Source: an uncultured Eubacteriales bacterium
Lineage (GTDB): Bacteria > Bacillota > Clostridia > Christensenellales > Aristaeellaceae
Direction of reading: 5' to 3'
Length of the DNA stretch: 24,696 bases
NCBI GenBank assembly: GCA_900548145.1
Contig: URJB01000031.1
Location: forward strand, 1-24,696
The position numbers and the translations under genes were made by a program. The notes below the pieces were generated by a model. The model worked only from the letters and a program-made list of their open reading frames with translations, did no database searches and was not told where the DNA came from. Below are positions 13,954 through 20,945 of the stretch, piece after piece. Numbering within the stretch: position 1 is the first letter of the stretch; each line of letters starts with the position of its first letter.

Positions 13954-15129
13954 TTAGGCCAGCTTCACGCGGGCGAAGCATTCCTCCAGCACCGGCATAC
14001 CGTCGGTGCTCATCCGGGCCAGATAGTCGATCTGATTGTTGCGGGCATACAGCTCCGCCAGCACGCGGATCTCCATCCCCTCGCTGTCGCAAATCCAGTA
14101 GTTGCTGAAATCGCCCAGCAGACCCACATACTTGCCGGTGGTGAAGGTATTGGGCGCGTATTCGCTCAGCACCACAGGGCGGCCCAGCAGCATGTCCGGC
14201 GCATCCTTCGTTACGGAGGGCTGGAGCAGGTACTGACCGTCGCTGTCCTTCAGCTTGGCGATCATTTTCATGGCGTCCCGATGGAACAGCCAGCGCAGCT
14301 TGTTCTGATACTGCTGCTTGATGGAATACTTAGCGTTCATCAGTCCGTCGAAGGTAACAGCGGTCGCCGTGTTGTCAGCGGCCACGTCTCTGGCAGTGGA
14401 AATGCCCGCGTCGTTGGCGGTGAATACGCCCAGAGGCTTGTCCACACCATCGCCGCTCATATAGGCTTCTTCCATCAGTTCGCCCAGATCATAGGCCATT
14501 TCGGCACGCACGATGCCGTCTACCTGAGGCGCGTTGGCAATCAGGGTACGGCTCAGCAGGATCTCGGCAGTCATGGGGTTAGGCTTGAACTCCCGCTTGC
14601 CGAAGGCCAGGGTATTGTCCGGCGTCGGTGCGCTTACTTCCGTGCCCCAGGCAGCGCTGTTCATCCGGGCGGTGCGCTTGGGGAAGCCAAGGCTCTGCGC
14701 GCCCTGCAGCGTGTAGCGCCTGCACAGGCTGCGGAACGGCAGCGCATTGTCCAGCTCGGCGATCAGATCGGCCACAAACCTTTCCGGGGCCACCAGATAG
14801 CCTGCCTGAGTGGGGTTGGCCATCTGCAGACTGTTGTAGACCTGCAGGGTCTCACCGCTGCCGGTGCGCAGGTGATTAACAAACGCTTCGTGCTGCCGTT
14901 CATCCCGGGGCGCTTCATTTTCATGGGGTTCTTCGCCCATCAGCCGGTCGCGGGCCTGACGTCTCCGAGCCGCGTCAATACTGGCCGTCAGTTCGTCGAA
15001 ACGGTTCTCCAGATTGTGGTAGGTGTCCGCGTCGGTGCCCTCCATGGGGCGGTCATTGTACTGGTTCTGCAGTCTCTGCAGGGAGTCATAGACCCGGGCC
15101 CGCTCCTGCAGCATTTCATTCAGTTCCAT
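13954..15129 (-). CDS. Major capsid protein (HK97 fold) with N-terminal delta/scaffold domain
   Basis: 391 aa. ATG 15129 is preceded by GGAGGAATGAACGG, part of which is the end of the protease gene. Residues ~1-75 are coiled coil (M-L-Q-E-R-A-R-V-Y-D-S-L, F-D-E-L-T-A-S-I-D-A-A-R-R-R), the delta domain that acts as built-in scaffold and is usually removed by the protease. From about residue 95 the HK97 core follows: G-Y-L-V-A-P-E-R-F, F-R-S-L-C-R-R-Y-T, R-E-F-K-P-N-P-M-T-A, the R-A-E-M-A-Y-D-L-G helix, G-D-G-V-D-K-P-L-G-V and G-L-L-G-D-F-S-N-Y. 'sGdg...p.Gi' and 'GDfs.y' are family signatures. Forms the icosahedral head. Confidence 0.96.
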   Translation of the reverse strand: MELNEMLQERARVYDSLQRLQNQYNDRPMEGTDADTYHNLENRFDELTASIDAARRRQARDRLMGEEPHENEAPRDERQHEAFVNHLRTGSGETLQVYNSLQMANPTQAGYLVAPERFVADLIAELDNALPFRSLCRRYTLQGAQSLGFPKRTARMNSAAWGTEVSAPTPDNTLAFGKREFKPNPMTAEILLSRTLIANAPQVDGIVRAEMAYDLGELMEEAYMSGDGVDKPLGVFTANDAGISTARDVAADNTATAVTFDGLMNAKYSIKQQYQNKLRWLFHRDAMKMIAKLKDSDGQYLLQPSVTKDAPDMLLGRPVVLSEYAPNTFTTGKYVGLLGDFSNYWICDSEGMEIRVLAELYARNNQIDYLARMSTDGMPVLEECFARVKLA

Positions 15130-15133
15130 CCGT

Positions 15134-15925
15134 TCATTCCTCCATTTTCATCTTTTTGTTCATCAGTTCCAGACGGCGTTTCCGTGCTTCCATCTGTGCG
15201 GAAATTCTGGCGGAATCCTCCGCCGGGGTTTTATCTGTCACGGGCTGAGGGGGTTCCTCCCCGTCGGCAGGCGGCTCTTCGCCGATTTCTTCCGGCTCAT
15301 CGTCCCAGTCCTCCAAAAGATCGGCCGGCACATTGGAATACCGGGCAAAATAGGAACGGCCGACGCAGGCGGCGACCTTTTTCGCTTCTTCTATCGCCGT
15401 GCAGAAGCCCTGTTCCAGCGCTTCCGAGCCATTCATCCACGTCTCTGCTTCCATCATTTCTAGCAGTTCTTCTGGCTTTTTCCCCGTCTTTTCGGCGTAA
15501 ATTCCAGCGATCTGTCCGTCGATGCGTTCCAGTTCGTCGGCCATTTTGCGCATTTTTGCCTTGTTCCCGGCTGTTATGGCGGACGCCTCATGGATCATCA
15601 TACTGGCGTTCTCCGGCATGATGATTTCATCTCCCGCCATGCAGATCACGCTGGCAGCGCTGGCGGCCAGTCCGTCCACATGCACGATTTTCCGGGCGCT
15701 GTGCCGCTTCAGCTGATTGTAGATCGTAAACCCGGCAAACACATCTCCGCCCGGGCTGTTGACGTACAAATTCAGTTCTTCAATGTCTCCCAGCGCTTTC
15801 AGGTCGCGTTGAAAGTCAGCAGGCGTCACTTCATCGCCCCACCAGCTCGTGTCGCTGATCTCCCCATACAGGGTCAGTTCGCCCTTCTGAGGCGTCACAT
15901 TCCGGAATTTCCAAAACTTTTTCAC
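15134..15925 (-). CDS. Head maturation protease, ClpP-like (S14 family)
   Basis: 263 aa from GTG 15925, which overlaps the portal stop (GTGA) and has AAGGAGGG about seven bases upstream. The ClpP fold is clear: L-N-L-Y-V-N-S-P-G-G-D-V at 51-62 is the oxyanion-hole segment, Ser89 sits in G-L-A-A-S-A-A-S-V, and His112 in M-M-I-H-E-A-S. The region aligned with the third catalytic residue reads A-E-T-W-M-N-G-S-E-A-L-E-Q-G-F, a form common in phage proteases, and lacks the canonical Asp. Residues ~205-263 are an acidic, Pro-rich tail ending in a basic helix (R-K-R-R-L-E-L-M-N-K-K), perhaps for capsid interior targeting. Cleaves the capsid delta domain during maturation. Confidence 0.95.
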   Translation of the reverse strand: MKKFWKFRNVTPQKGELTLYGEISDTSWWGDEVTPADFQRDLKALGDIEELNLYVNSPGGDVFAGFTIYNQLKRHSARKIVHVDGLAASAASVICMAGDEIIMPENASMMIHEASAITAGNKAKMRKMADELERIDGQIAGIYAEKTGKKPEELLEMMEAETWMNGSEALEQGFCTAIEEAKKVAACVGRSYFARYSNVPADLLEDWDDEPEEIGEEPPADGEEPPQPVTDKTPAEDSARISAQMEARKRRLELMNKKMKMEE

Positions 15926-17169
15926 CTGATTCCCTCCTTCAGCTTTGCCTGCGCGCCTTTCGGCAGGTTTGCGGCCGCATTTGCCAGCGTGATCATGTTT
16001 CCGTTCACCAAAAGCAGATCGGCCCCCGGCTCGCTGCTGGGCTTCATGTCCTCCAGTTCCCGGATATCGTTGGTACTCATAACGCCGTTTTGCCGCATGG
16101 TATTATAGTACTGCGCCCGGGTCTGGGTATCGCCCCGCAGCAGGGCGTTGGTGTTGGTCTTGAAATAATAGATTTTTCTTTCCCGGGCCGTCAGCAGATC
16201 CCGGTACATGCTCTGCTCCAGCCGCACGCTCAGCGGATTGATGCAATCCCGCACATATTCCGCGCTCTGCTGCTCAATGTTGGAAAAGGTTGCGTGTTCC
16301 AGGTCCATCACCAGATGGGGCGGCACGCCGAAAATGCGGGCGATCTCCGTTACCTGCATTTTCCGGCTTTCCAGCACCTGCGCTTTTTCCATGTCCCGGC
16401 TGAACATGTTGGCCTTGGCCCCTTCTTCCAAAAAGAGCCACTTGCCGCTGTTGACTGCCCCTGCGTAATTCTGGTTGAAGTCTTCCTTGAACCGGGCGAA
16501 GGCTTTGTCACTCATGGCTCCCGGGTGTTCAATAAAACCGCCCGGGCTGGTGCCGTTGACGCTGGAGGACGCATATTGAGCCAGGCTGTTGGTCAGTCCC
16601 AGCACCTCCGCCGCGATTGCCAACGGCTCCAAAGCCGTCTGCCGGTCGTTCAGCAGAAATCCCGGTGTATACAAAAAATCGCCCTCATAGAGCGTTTCAT
16701 TGAACTGGTCGTCGCTGACCACAATGTATCTTTCGCCGGTCACATTGTTGATGTACGGTCCTGCCACATTGGCCGTAGGTACATTCCATAATTCCCGGAT
16801 AAACCCGTTCCGATCGCGGCGGATCACCGCGAAAGCCGCCCGGCACAAAAGCAGATTGGCCACATACATCTGCTTAAACTCATATGCCGTAGTCTGAGGG
16901 TTTGGCAGGATGTATACCAGCGGATACACCGGGTGATTTTCCGCCCGTTCCCGGCCGCCTTCGCCCACCCGTTTCATCAGGTGGATGGGCAGCGTGCCCA
17001 TGGTTTTGGTGATGATGTCCACACAGCGGAATACTGCCGCCACCTGCAGGGCTTTTTCCGGCCCCAGAACGTAGCCTTTTCCAGCCAGCCACACAGAAAA
17101 GCGGGAGTCCTCCGCCGTTGCCGTCGCTGCGTTTCGGTATCGTCTCCTGATCTTATCCAAAAATCCCAT
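15922..17169 (-). CDS. Portal protein (HK97 family)
   Basis: 415 aa. The start chosen is ATG 17169 (M-G-F-L-D-K-I), overlapping the terminase TGA by one base. A TTG directly before it could add one residue. Diagnostic segments: A-V-F-R-C-V-D-I-I-T-K-T-M-G near residue 45, L-P-I-H-L-M-K-R, H-P-V-Y-P-L-V-Y-I-L-P-N-P near 80, M-Y-V-A-N-L-L-L, and in the C-terminal half I-A-R-I-F-G-V-P-P-H-L-V-M-D and F-S-N-I-E-Q-Q-S. These are the usual phage_portal 'aRifgvPp.ll' signatures. Forms the dodecameric DNA channel at one head vertex and binds terminase. Normal length. Confidence 0.96.
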   Translation of the reverse strand: MGFLDKIRRRYRNAATATAEDSRFSVWLAGKGYVLGPEKALQVAAVFRCVDIITKTMGTLPIHLMKRVGEGGRERAENHPVYPLVYILPNPQTTAYEFKQMYVANLLLCRAAFAVIRRDRNGFIRELWNVPTANVAGPYINNVTGERYIVVSDDQFNETLYEGDFLYTPGFLLNDRQTALEPLAIAAEVLGLTNSLAQYASSSVNGTSPGGFIEHPGAMSDKAFARFKEDFNQNYAGAVNSGKWLFLEEGAKANMFSRDMEKAQVLESRKMQVTEIARIFGVPPHLVMDLEHATFSNIEQQSAEYVRDCINPLSVRLEQSMYRDLLTARERKIYYFKTNTNALLRGDTQTRAQYYNTMRQNGVMSTNDIRELEDMKPSSEPGADLLLVNGNMITLANAAANLPKGAQAKLKEGIR

Positions 17170-18800
17170 CAAACCACCCTCATTCCCCGGCTCTCATAAA
17201 TACTGCGGCTGGGTTCCAGCCGGATTGCTCCCGCCATGGCATTGATCAGCGCCACCGTCGGGTCGATTTTCTCAATGGATTTGTTTTTCATGGGCTTTGC
17301 GTTGGCGTTCCCATCCGTCGCAATGCGCGTATTGCCAAAGGCCCAGCGCCCAAGCGGATTTTTGGCGTGCTGGATCTCATGGGCCAGAAACATCCGTTCC
17401 AGTTCCTTCATGCTCGTACACATTCCGGCGATGGTCTGCGGCACCTCCACGACCTTTTCCTGCATCCATTCCGGCCATAATTGCTGCTGGTATTGCAGCA
17501 TCCACGGGTCGGTCATAATGTGCTGCACGTCAAAAATGCGGCAGATGCGCTCCAAATTGGCCGCCAGCACCCGATAATCCACCACGTCCCCCGGCGTTGC
17601 CTGCAAAAAGCCGTCCCGGCACCATTTTTCATAGGGTACATGGTCGTTTTGGCTTCGCTCCCGGATGCCGTCCTGCGGGCACCACGCATAATTGAGAAAT
17701 CGCCATTTGTCACAGCCATCATCCGGAGGAAAAAGCGCTACCGCCGCCGTAATATCCTGCGTGCTGGACAGGTCCAGCCCTAGATAGCAGCGTTTTCCGA
17801 TCAGATCATTCTCGCAGAACCCCGCCGCTGTCTCATCCCACAGGGGCAGCGGCAGCCAGCCCACCTGTTTTGTGCTGATCCACTGGTTCAGCCTCAGCCA
17901 TCGAAAAAGCCGCTCTTCCGCTTCGCTGTTTCGTGCGGAAAGGGCGGCTTGCCGTACTTTCTCAATGTCGATGGTGTGCCCCAGGCTGGGATTGACCCGA
18001 TACCACAGTTCTTCGTCGTAAATATCGCCCTCATAGTCAGGCTCAATGCCGTAAATTTTGCAGTACCAGGTCGGCTCGATCCGCTCCCCTGCAATGATCT
18101 GCCTGGCTTTTTCATGGATTTCCCAGCCAATGGAGTGACGATCCGGGTCGTCGCCCGCCGTCGTAATCACATACCACATGGGCTGTTCTCGGCTGTCGCC
18201 CGCGTAGCTTGTCATAACGTCCCACAATTCCCGGTTCGGCTGGGTGTGCAGTTCGTCAAAAATACAGGCGCTCAGGTTCAAGCCGTGTTTCGAAAAGGCT
18301 TCCGCGCTCAGGGCTTTATAGAAGCTGTGACTGACGGTATCATAGATTTCTTTCTGGCTAATTTTCAGCTTGCAGCGTTTTTTCAGCGCCGGGCACTGAT
18401 CGATCATGCCCACTGCTGTATCAAAGCACTGACCCGCATTGGCCCGATCAGCGGCGCAGCCGTAAATTTCTCCGTACTGCTCCCCGTCCGCAAACAAATG
18501 GTACAGTGCCAGCGCCGCGCCAAGCTCCGTCTTGCCGTTTTTCTTCGGGATTTCCAGATAGCAGGTCTGGTATTTCCGAATACCGCGTTCCGTCATGGTT
18601 CCGTAAACGTCGCTCAGTACCTGATGCTGCCACGGCAGCAGCTTGAAAGGCTTTCCTGTCCATGGACTTCGCACATGTTTCAGGCATTCTACAAAGCCGA
18701 TCACCCGCATTGCGGCTTCATTGTTCATAATGCCCTGACCGCTTCCACCCATTGGCACGCCATCCGGTCCCAGGATCATGGGTCCCTGTTTTTCATACAC
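17169..18800 (-). CDS. terL: Terminase large subunit (ATPase/nuclease, Terminase_1 type)
   Basis: 543 aa. The start is GTG 18800 (V/M-Y-E-K-Q-G) with GGGGAGAG eight bases upstream. The next ATG lies only seven codons inside. The ATPase part has Walker A-like E-I-P-K-K-N-G-K-T-E at 83-92 (Lys90) and Walker B C-I-F-D-E-L-H at 179-185 (Asp182-Glu183). A coupling-like segment W-Y-V-I-T-T-A-G follows at 209-216. The nuclease part has L-G-L-D-L-S-S-T-Q-D at 340-349 (Asp343), I-M-T-D-P-W at 428-433 (Asp431), and a C-terminal K-I-D-P-T-V-A-L-I-N-A-M. This is the HK97-like large terminase that pumps and cuts DNA at the portal. Full length. Confidence 0.97.
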   Translation of the reverse strand: MYEKQGPMILGPDGVPMGGSGQGIMNNEAAMRVIGFVECLKHVRSPWTGKPFKLLPWQHQVLSDVYGTMTERGIRKYQTCYLEIPKKNGKTELGAALALYHLFADGEQYGEIYGCAADRANAGQCFDTAVGMIDQCPALKKRCKLKISQKEIYDTVSHSFYKALSAEAFSKHGLNLSACIFDELHTQPNRELWDVMTSYAGDSREQPMWYVITTAGDDPDRHSIGWEIHEKARQIIAGERIEPTWYCKIYGIEPDYEGDIYDEELWYRVNPSLGHTIDIEKVRQAALSARNSEAEERLFRWLRLNQWISTKQVGWLPLPLWDETAAGFCENDLIGKRCYLGLDLSSTQDITAAVALFPPDDGCDKWRFLNYAWCPQDGIRERSQNDHVPYEKWCRDGFLQATPGDVVDYRVLAANLERICRIFDVQHIMTDPWMLQYQQQLWPEWMQEKVVEVPQTIAGMCTSMKELERMFLAHEIQHAKNPLGRWAFGNTRIATDGNANAKPMKNKSIEKIDPTVALINAMAGAIRLEPSRSIYESRGMRVV

Positions 18801-18815
18801 TTTTCTCTCCCCGCT

Positions 18816-19352
18816 TTATGCCCTGCGATAATTCAAAATGTTCATCATAGGATCTTCCTCCGGGTCTTCTTCCGGCGCTTTTTTCGGCACTGCCCGCAGT
18901 TTGCCCATCACTGTCATCACGTTTTCCTTTTCAATCTGCAGCAACATGGCACGTTTCTTGTCCAGCCCTGCGGCAATTTTCTGCTTCGTCGCCATCAATT
19001 GCCCAGCATGCTGCAAATAATCAGTAAATTCCAGATCTTCCCGCCTGTCTTCCAGCTCGTCCATCAATTCTTCCGTTCGTTGCAAATCGCGTTCCAGCGT
19101 TTCACACTCCGCCGTCATCACACAATAGCGGTTAATCACCGGTTCATAGAATGCGTCGTCCATGCCGATGCTGTCCAGCAGCCCCGTCACCCGCTTGAAC
19201 AGGTCTTTAGCGACCTTGCTCTTTTTAACAGCAGCCGACATTTCTATTTTTTCATCGGAAGAAAGCTGTTTTTCCGCATTTTCCCGTGTCTCTCGCTGTG
19301 CTTTCGTCAAATGTCCTTCCACTTGAGCCAGGGCTTTCGGCGGTCTCGCCAT
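18816..19352 (-). CDS. terS: Terminase small subunit
   Basis: 178 aa, ATG 19352 with AAGGAGG upstream. The opening M-A-R-P-P-K-A-L-A-Q-V-E-G-H-L-T-K resembles small terminases that begin 'MARP.K'. Residues ~25-60 carry a basic helical region (K-K-S-K-V-A-K-D-L-F-K-R-V) and residues ~85-150 are strongly helical and charged (C-E-T-L-E-R-D-L-Q-R-T-E-E-L-M-D-E-L-E), probably the oligomerisation core. The C-terminus is acidic (P-E-E-D-P-E-E-D-P), which in this family contacts TerL or portal. Placement between HNH and TerL is standard. The DNA target is probably in the adjoining noncoding gap. Confidence 0.87.
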   Translation of the reverse strand: MARPPKALAQVEGHLTKAQRETRENAEKQLSSDEKIEMSAAVKKSKVAKDLFKRVTGLLDSIGMDDAFYEPVINRYCVMTAECETLERDLQRTEELMDELEDRREDLEFTDYLQHAGQLMATKQKIAAGLDKKRAMLLQIEKENVMTVMGKLRAVPKKAPEEDPEEDPMMNILNYRRA

Positions 19353-19370
19353 GCGGCCAGCCTCCTTTCA

Positions 19371-19524
19371 TAAAAACATAGCCATTTCAGGACTTTTTTT
19401 CGCGTTTGGGTAGGGGCGCGGTTCCAAGTCGCTTCCTAGCAGGGATTTACCTCCCCCCTTGGGTAAAAGCGTGCGCTGCGTCGTTGATCGAACATTCGCA
19501 GTTCTGCAAGGCTTGCAGGCTGCA
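19371..19524. other. Noncoding gap between HNH and terS: candidate cos/terminase recognition region
   Basis: This stretch has no convincing gene. It holds two perfect dyads: CTGCAAG-G-CTTGCAG (19504-19518) and TTTACC...GGTAAA (19446-19451 with 19462-19467) around a C-rich loop. In cos phages with an HNH endonuclease next to terminase, the cleavage site commonly lies in this neighbourhood. The assignment is inference, as no cohesive end sequence can be recognised. Confidence 0.35.
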
Positions 19525-19920
19525 TCACGCCTTATCATCGGACGGCGAAGCTGCCGGGACGCCGTACCTCCACGTTCCGCGAATGATTCTTCGTCCCTTG
19601 GCCGTGTTGCAGGCCAGACATGCGGGCTGCAGATTATCAAGATCGAATCGGCCCGGATCGTCTAGACCATTCAGCGGAACGATGTGATCAATGCACTCCG
19701 CCAGCCCTTTGCACCTCGGGGAAATGTGCAGCGTGCAGAACTGATGCTCCGGCTGGGCCAGATACCACGCCCGGAAGCGCGCCCAACGCCGGTCATACCC
19801 GCGCGCCGCCGCATTCCTCCGCCCGTCGAACCGCTGCGGCTGATGCGCTTCACAGTACTTTTCCCGGCACAGGTTCCGGCAGCCGGGAGCGGCGCACAGG
19901 TGCAGTGCTTTGGTTGCCAT
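19525..19920 (-). CDS. HNH endonuclease of the DNA packaging module
   Basis: 131 aa. The start chosen is ATG 19920 (M-A-T-K-A-L-H-L). The longer frame upstream runs through the palindromic leader and is Arg-rich shadow. Residues 9-26 form a zinc-finger-like module (Cys9, Cys14, Cys18, Cys23, His26). The HNH core follows: R-G-Y-D-R-R-W, W-Y-L-A-Q-P-E-H, C-T-L-H near 64-67, then E-C-I-D-H-I-V-P-L-N and D-N-L-Q-P-A-C-L-A-C-N-T-A-K-G. The D-H-I-V-P motif, the N-L-Q-P segment and the C-x-x-C-N make the metal-binding beta-beta-alpha site intact. Known family role: needed with terminase for specific cleavage at cos in HK97-like phages. Confidence 0.93.
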   Translation of the reverse strand: MATKALHLCAAPGCRNLCREKYCEAHQPQRFDGRRNAAARGYDRRWARFRAWYLAQPEHQFCTLHISPRCKGLAECIDHIVPLNGLDDPGRFDLDNLQPACLACNTAKGRRIIRGTWRYGVPAASPSDDKA

Positions 19921-19938
19921 CTTTGCTTCGCCTCGCTT

Positions 19939-19985
19939 TGCGGCCTGTCTCTCGCCTTCGGCGAGCCGCAGGCTTCGTCCTGCGG
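19939..19985. repeat. GC-rich palindromic repeat element, single unit, in the HNH leader
   Basis: The hairpin CTCGCC-TTC-GGCGAG (19951-19965) sits inside outer arms TGCGGC (19939-19944) and GCCGCA (19965-19970), followed by GGCTTCG and another short palindromic stretch. The order of blocks (CGGCCT, CTCGCCTTCGG, GCAGGCTTCG, CTGCGG) matches the repeats at 22485-22735 and 24471-24696. Confidence 0.65.
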
Positions 19986-20026
19986 CAGCCCTGTGGACTG
20001 CCCTCCGTTCACGTTTCTGCCCACGT

Positions 20027-20053
20027 AAAAGGGAGCGCCCAGCGGGCACTCCC
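20027..20053 (-). terminator. Minus-strand hairpin with T4 tract (terminator/attenuator) ahead of the late operon
   Basis: The 10-base arms 20031-20040 and 20044-20053 pair with one mismatch around a 3-base loop. On the minus strand the hairpin is followed by TTTT. It lies only about 20-45 bases after the predicted transcription start of the extended -10 element at 20077-20085, so it could attenuate or be relieved by antitermination. Confidence 0.55.
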
Positions 20054-20076
20054 TCGTTGTATTTCTCAACACTGCC

Positions 20077-20111
20077 ATTATAACACAGGTGTATGTATCA
20101 TTTTATAACAC
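20077..20111 (-). promoter_or_regulatory. Tandem extended -10 promoter elements upstream of the late operon
   Basis: The minus strand contains TGTTATAAT (extended -10, TATAAT at 20082-20077). A second copy of the same GTGTTATAA word lies 25 bases upstream (20111-20103, continuing as TATAAA). No TTGACA-like -35 lies 16-18 bases before either, so use would rely on the TG extension or on an activator, for which the ArpU-like protein is the obvious candidate. Confidence 0.5.
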
Positions 20112-20126
20112 GCTGAAAATTTTTTC

Positions 20127-20546
20127 TCAGGCATGAAAAAGCTTTTGGCTCAAGGCTTCCTGCAAAACCTGAGAGAAGTTGATTCCCTGTTTCATCGCCG
20201 CCTCGTTCATCCAGGCGGGGATAGTCAGTGTCTTTTTTACGCTCTTTTCAAAATGCTGCTTGGCATAGGTCGGCACATCCGCCGTTACCATATTCCAGAA
20301 TGCTTTAGACGAATCTGCCTCCACCTCGGCGCAGGCTTTTTCCAAAAGCTCCTGAGTCATTTCCGACGGCTGGGGCAGCGGCTTTTTCTCCTCCTGTGCG
20401 GCATATACCAAACCCGCCATGCAATCCACCGCCATTTCCAACGCATCCTGCAGTGTATCTCCGCAAGTTGCGCTGTTTAAGTCAGGAAAGAGAACGGAAT
20501 ACCCGTTTTCTTCCTTTACAAATACAGCCGGATACGCGGTCAACAT
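20127..20546 (-). CDS. hicB: HicB-family antitoxin (minus-strand module)
   Basis: 139 aa, ATG 20546 behind AGGAGGG. The N-terminal half is the HicB partial RNase H-like fold: Y-P-A-V-F-V-K-E-E-N-G-Y-S-V-L-F-P-D-L with the following T-C-G-D-T-L-Q-D-A-L-E-M-A. The C-terminal ~35 residues (L-T-I-P-A-W-M-N-E-A-A-M-K-Q-G-I-N-F) and S-Q-V-L-Q-E-A-L look like a ribbon-helix-helix DNA-binding segment, so it should both neutralise HicA and repress the hicAB promoter. It is second in the operon after hicA, separated by 80 bases including a hairpin. It stops shortly before the late-operon control region. Confidence 0.9.
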   Translation of the reverse strand: MLTAYPAVFVKEENGYSVLFPDLNSATCGDTLQDALEMAVDCMAGLVYAAQEEKKPLPQPSEMTQELLEKACAEVEADSSKAFWNMVTADVPTYAKQHFEKSVKKTLTIPAWMNEAAMKQGINFSQVLQEALSQKLFHA

Positions 20547-20620
20547 GTCCTAGTTCCCTCCTACTTTGACTTTCACAATTCAATTCTATCTTTTGTATTT
20601 TAGATCGTTCTGGAAGGGTA

Positions 20621-20640
20621 CGGGGCTTATTTCAGCCCCG
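20621..20640 (-). other. Hairpin across the hicA stop codon, between hicA and hicB
   Basis: CGGGGCT (20621-20627) pairs with AGCCCCG (20634-20640), leaving a 6-base loop that contains the hicA TAA. There is no T tract. It may set the toxin:antitoxin ratio by partial attenuation or mRNA processing. Confidence 0.45.
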
Positions 20641-20815
20641 CCTGCTTCCTGATCGAGTTCTCAACCGCCTTCGTCAATTCCTTCGAATGAAACGGGATCG
20701 TCACCTTCCCGGGTTTCGTTGGGTGACTGTAATGACGGTGGCTTCCAACCTGGCTCTTGAAAATCCATCCGCCTGCCAGTATCTCCCGTTCCATCTCGAC
20801 CGGTTTCTTAGGCAC
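20627..20815 (-). CDS. hicA: HicA-family mRNA interferase toxin (minus-strand module)
   Basis: 62 aa from GTG 20815 (V/M-P-K-K-P-V-E-M-E), chosen because AAGGGGGG lies seven bases upstream and the resulting length is typical of HicA. The longer frame runs back through the promoter. The dsRBD-like fold is visible: E-I-L-A-G-G-W-I-F-K-S-Q-V-G-S-H-R-H-Y near residues 9-27 with the conserved catalytic His in G-S-H, then K-V-T-I-P-F-H-S-K-E-L, and the ending I-R-K-Q-A-G-L. Cleaves mRNA when released from HicB. It has its own consensus promoter just upstream and is bounded by a bidirectional terminator from the ArpU-like gene. Confidence 0.9.
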   Translation of the reverse strand: MPKKPVEMEREILAGGWIFKSQVGSHRHYSHPTKPGKVTIPFHSKELTKAVENSIRKQAGLK

Positions 20816-20837
20816 ATCATTCCCCCCTTTCCCCTTT

Positions 20838-20866
20838 ATTATACTCGATAGTACGTATCTAGTCAA
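20838..20866 (-). promoter_or_regulatory. Consensus promoter of the minus-strand hicAB operon
   Basis: TTGACT (20866-20861), a 17-base spacer and TATAAT (20843-20838) precede the hicA RBS on the minus strand. The word GATACGT occurs twice around and within the spacer, about 15 bases apart, and is a candidate binding repeat for HicB autoregulation. Confidence 0.85.
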
Positions 20867-20876
20867 CACGTATCAT

Positions 20877-20906
20877 AAAAGCACGTGTGTTTTTTCATGT
20901 GCTTTT
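20877..20906. terminator. Bidirectional terminator between the ArpU-like gene and hicAB
   Basis: The arms 20877-20887 (AAAAGCACGTG) and 20896-20906 (CATGTGCTTTT) pair over 11 bp with one G-U type mismatch around a T-rich loop. Each strand ends the stem in TTTT. It lies after the ArpU-like stop and before the hicA promoter, so it should insulate the two. Confidence 0.7.
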
Positions 20907-20945
20907 CTTATGCTCAAGTCCTGTGCTTAGTTTCACGTTTTTTAC

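Noticed and set aside
15425..15470. Inactive head protease because the third catalytic residue is not Asp
   Set aside because: The E-T-W-M-x-x-x-E-A form is common among phage ClpP-like proteases, and Ser and His are intact, so loss of activity is not supported.
19368..19640. 90-codon minus-strand frame covering the HNH-terS gap
   Set aside because: Half of it is a shadow of the HNH gene and the start has no RBS. The gap is better read as noncoding.
19671..20078. Open frame in the leader before the HNH gene starting at 20078
   Set aside because: Its ATG coincides with the -10 element and it runs through the terminator hairpin and palindromic repeat. No ribosome binding site.
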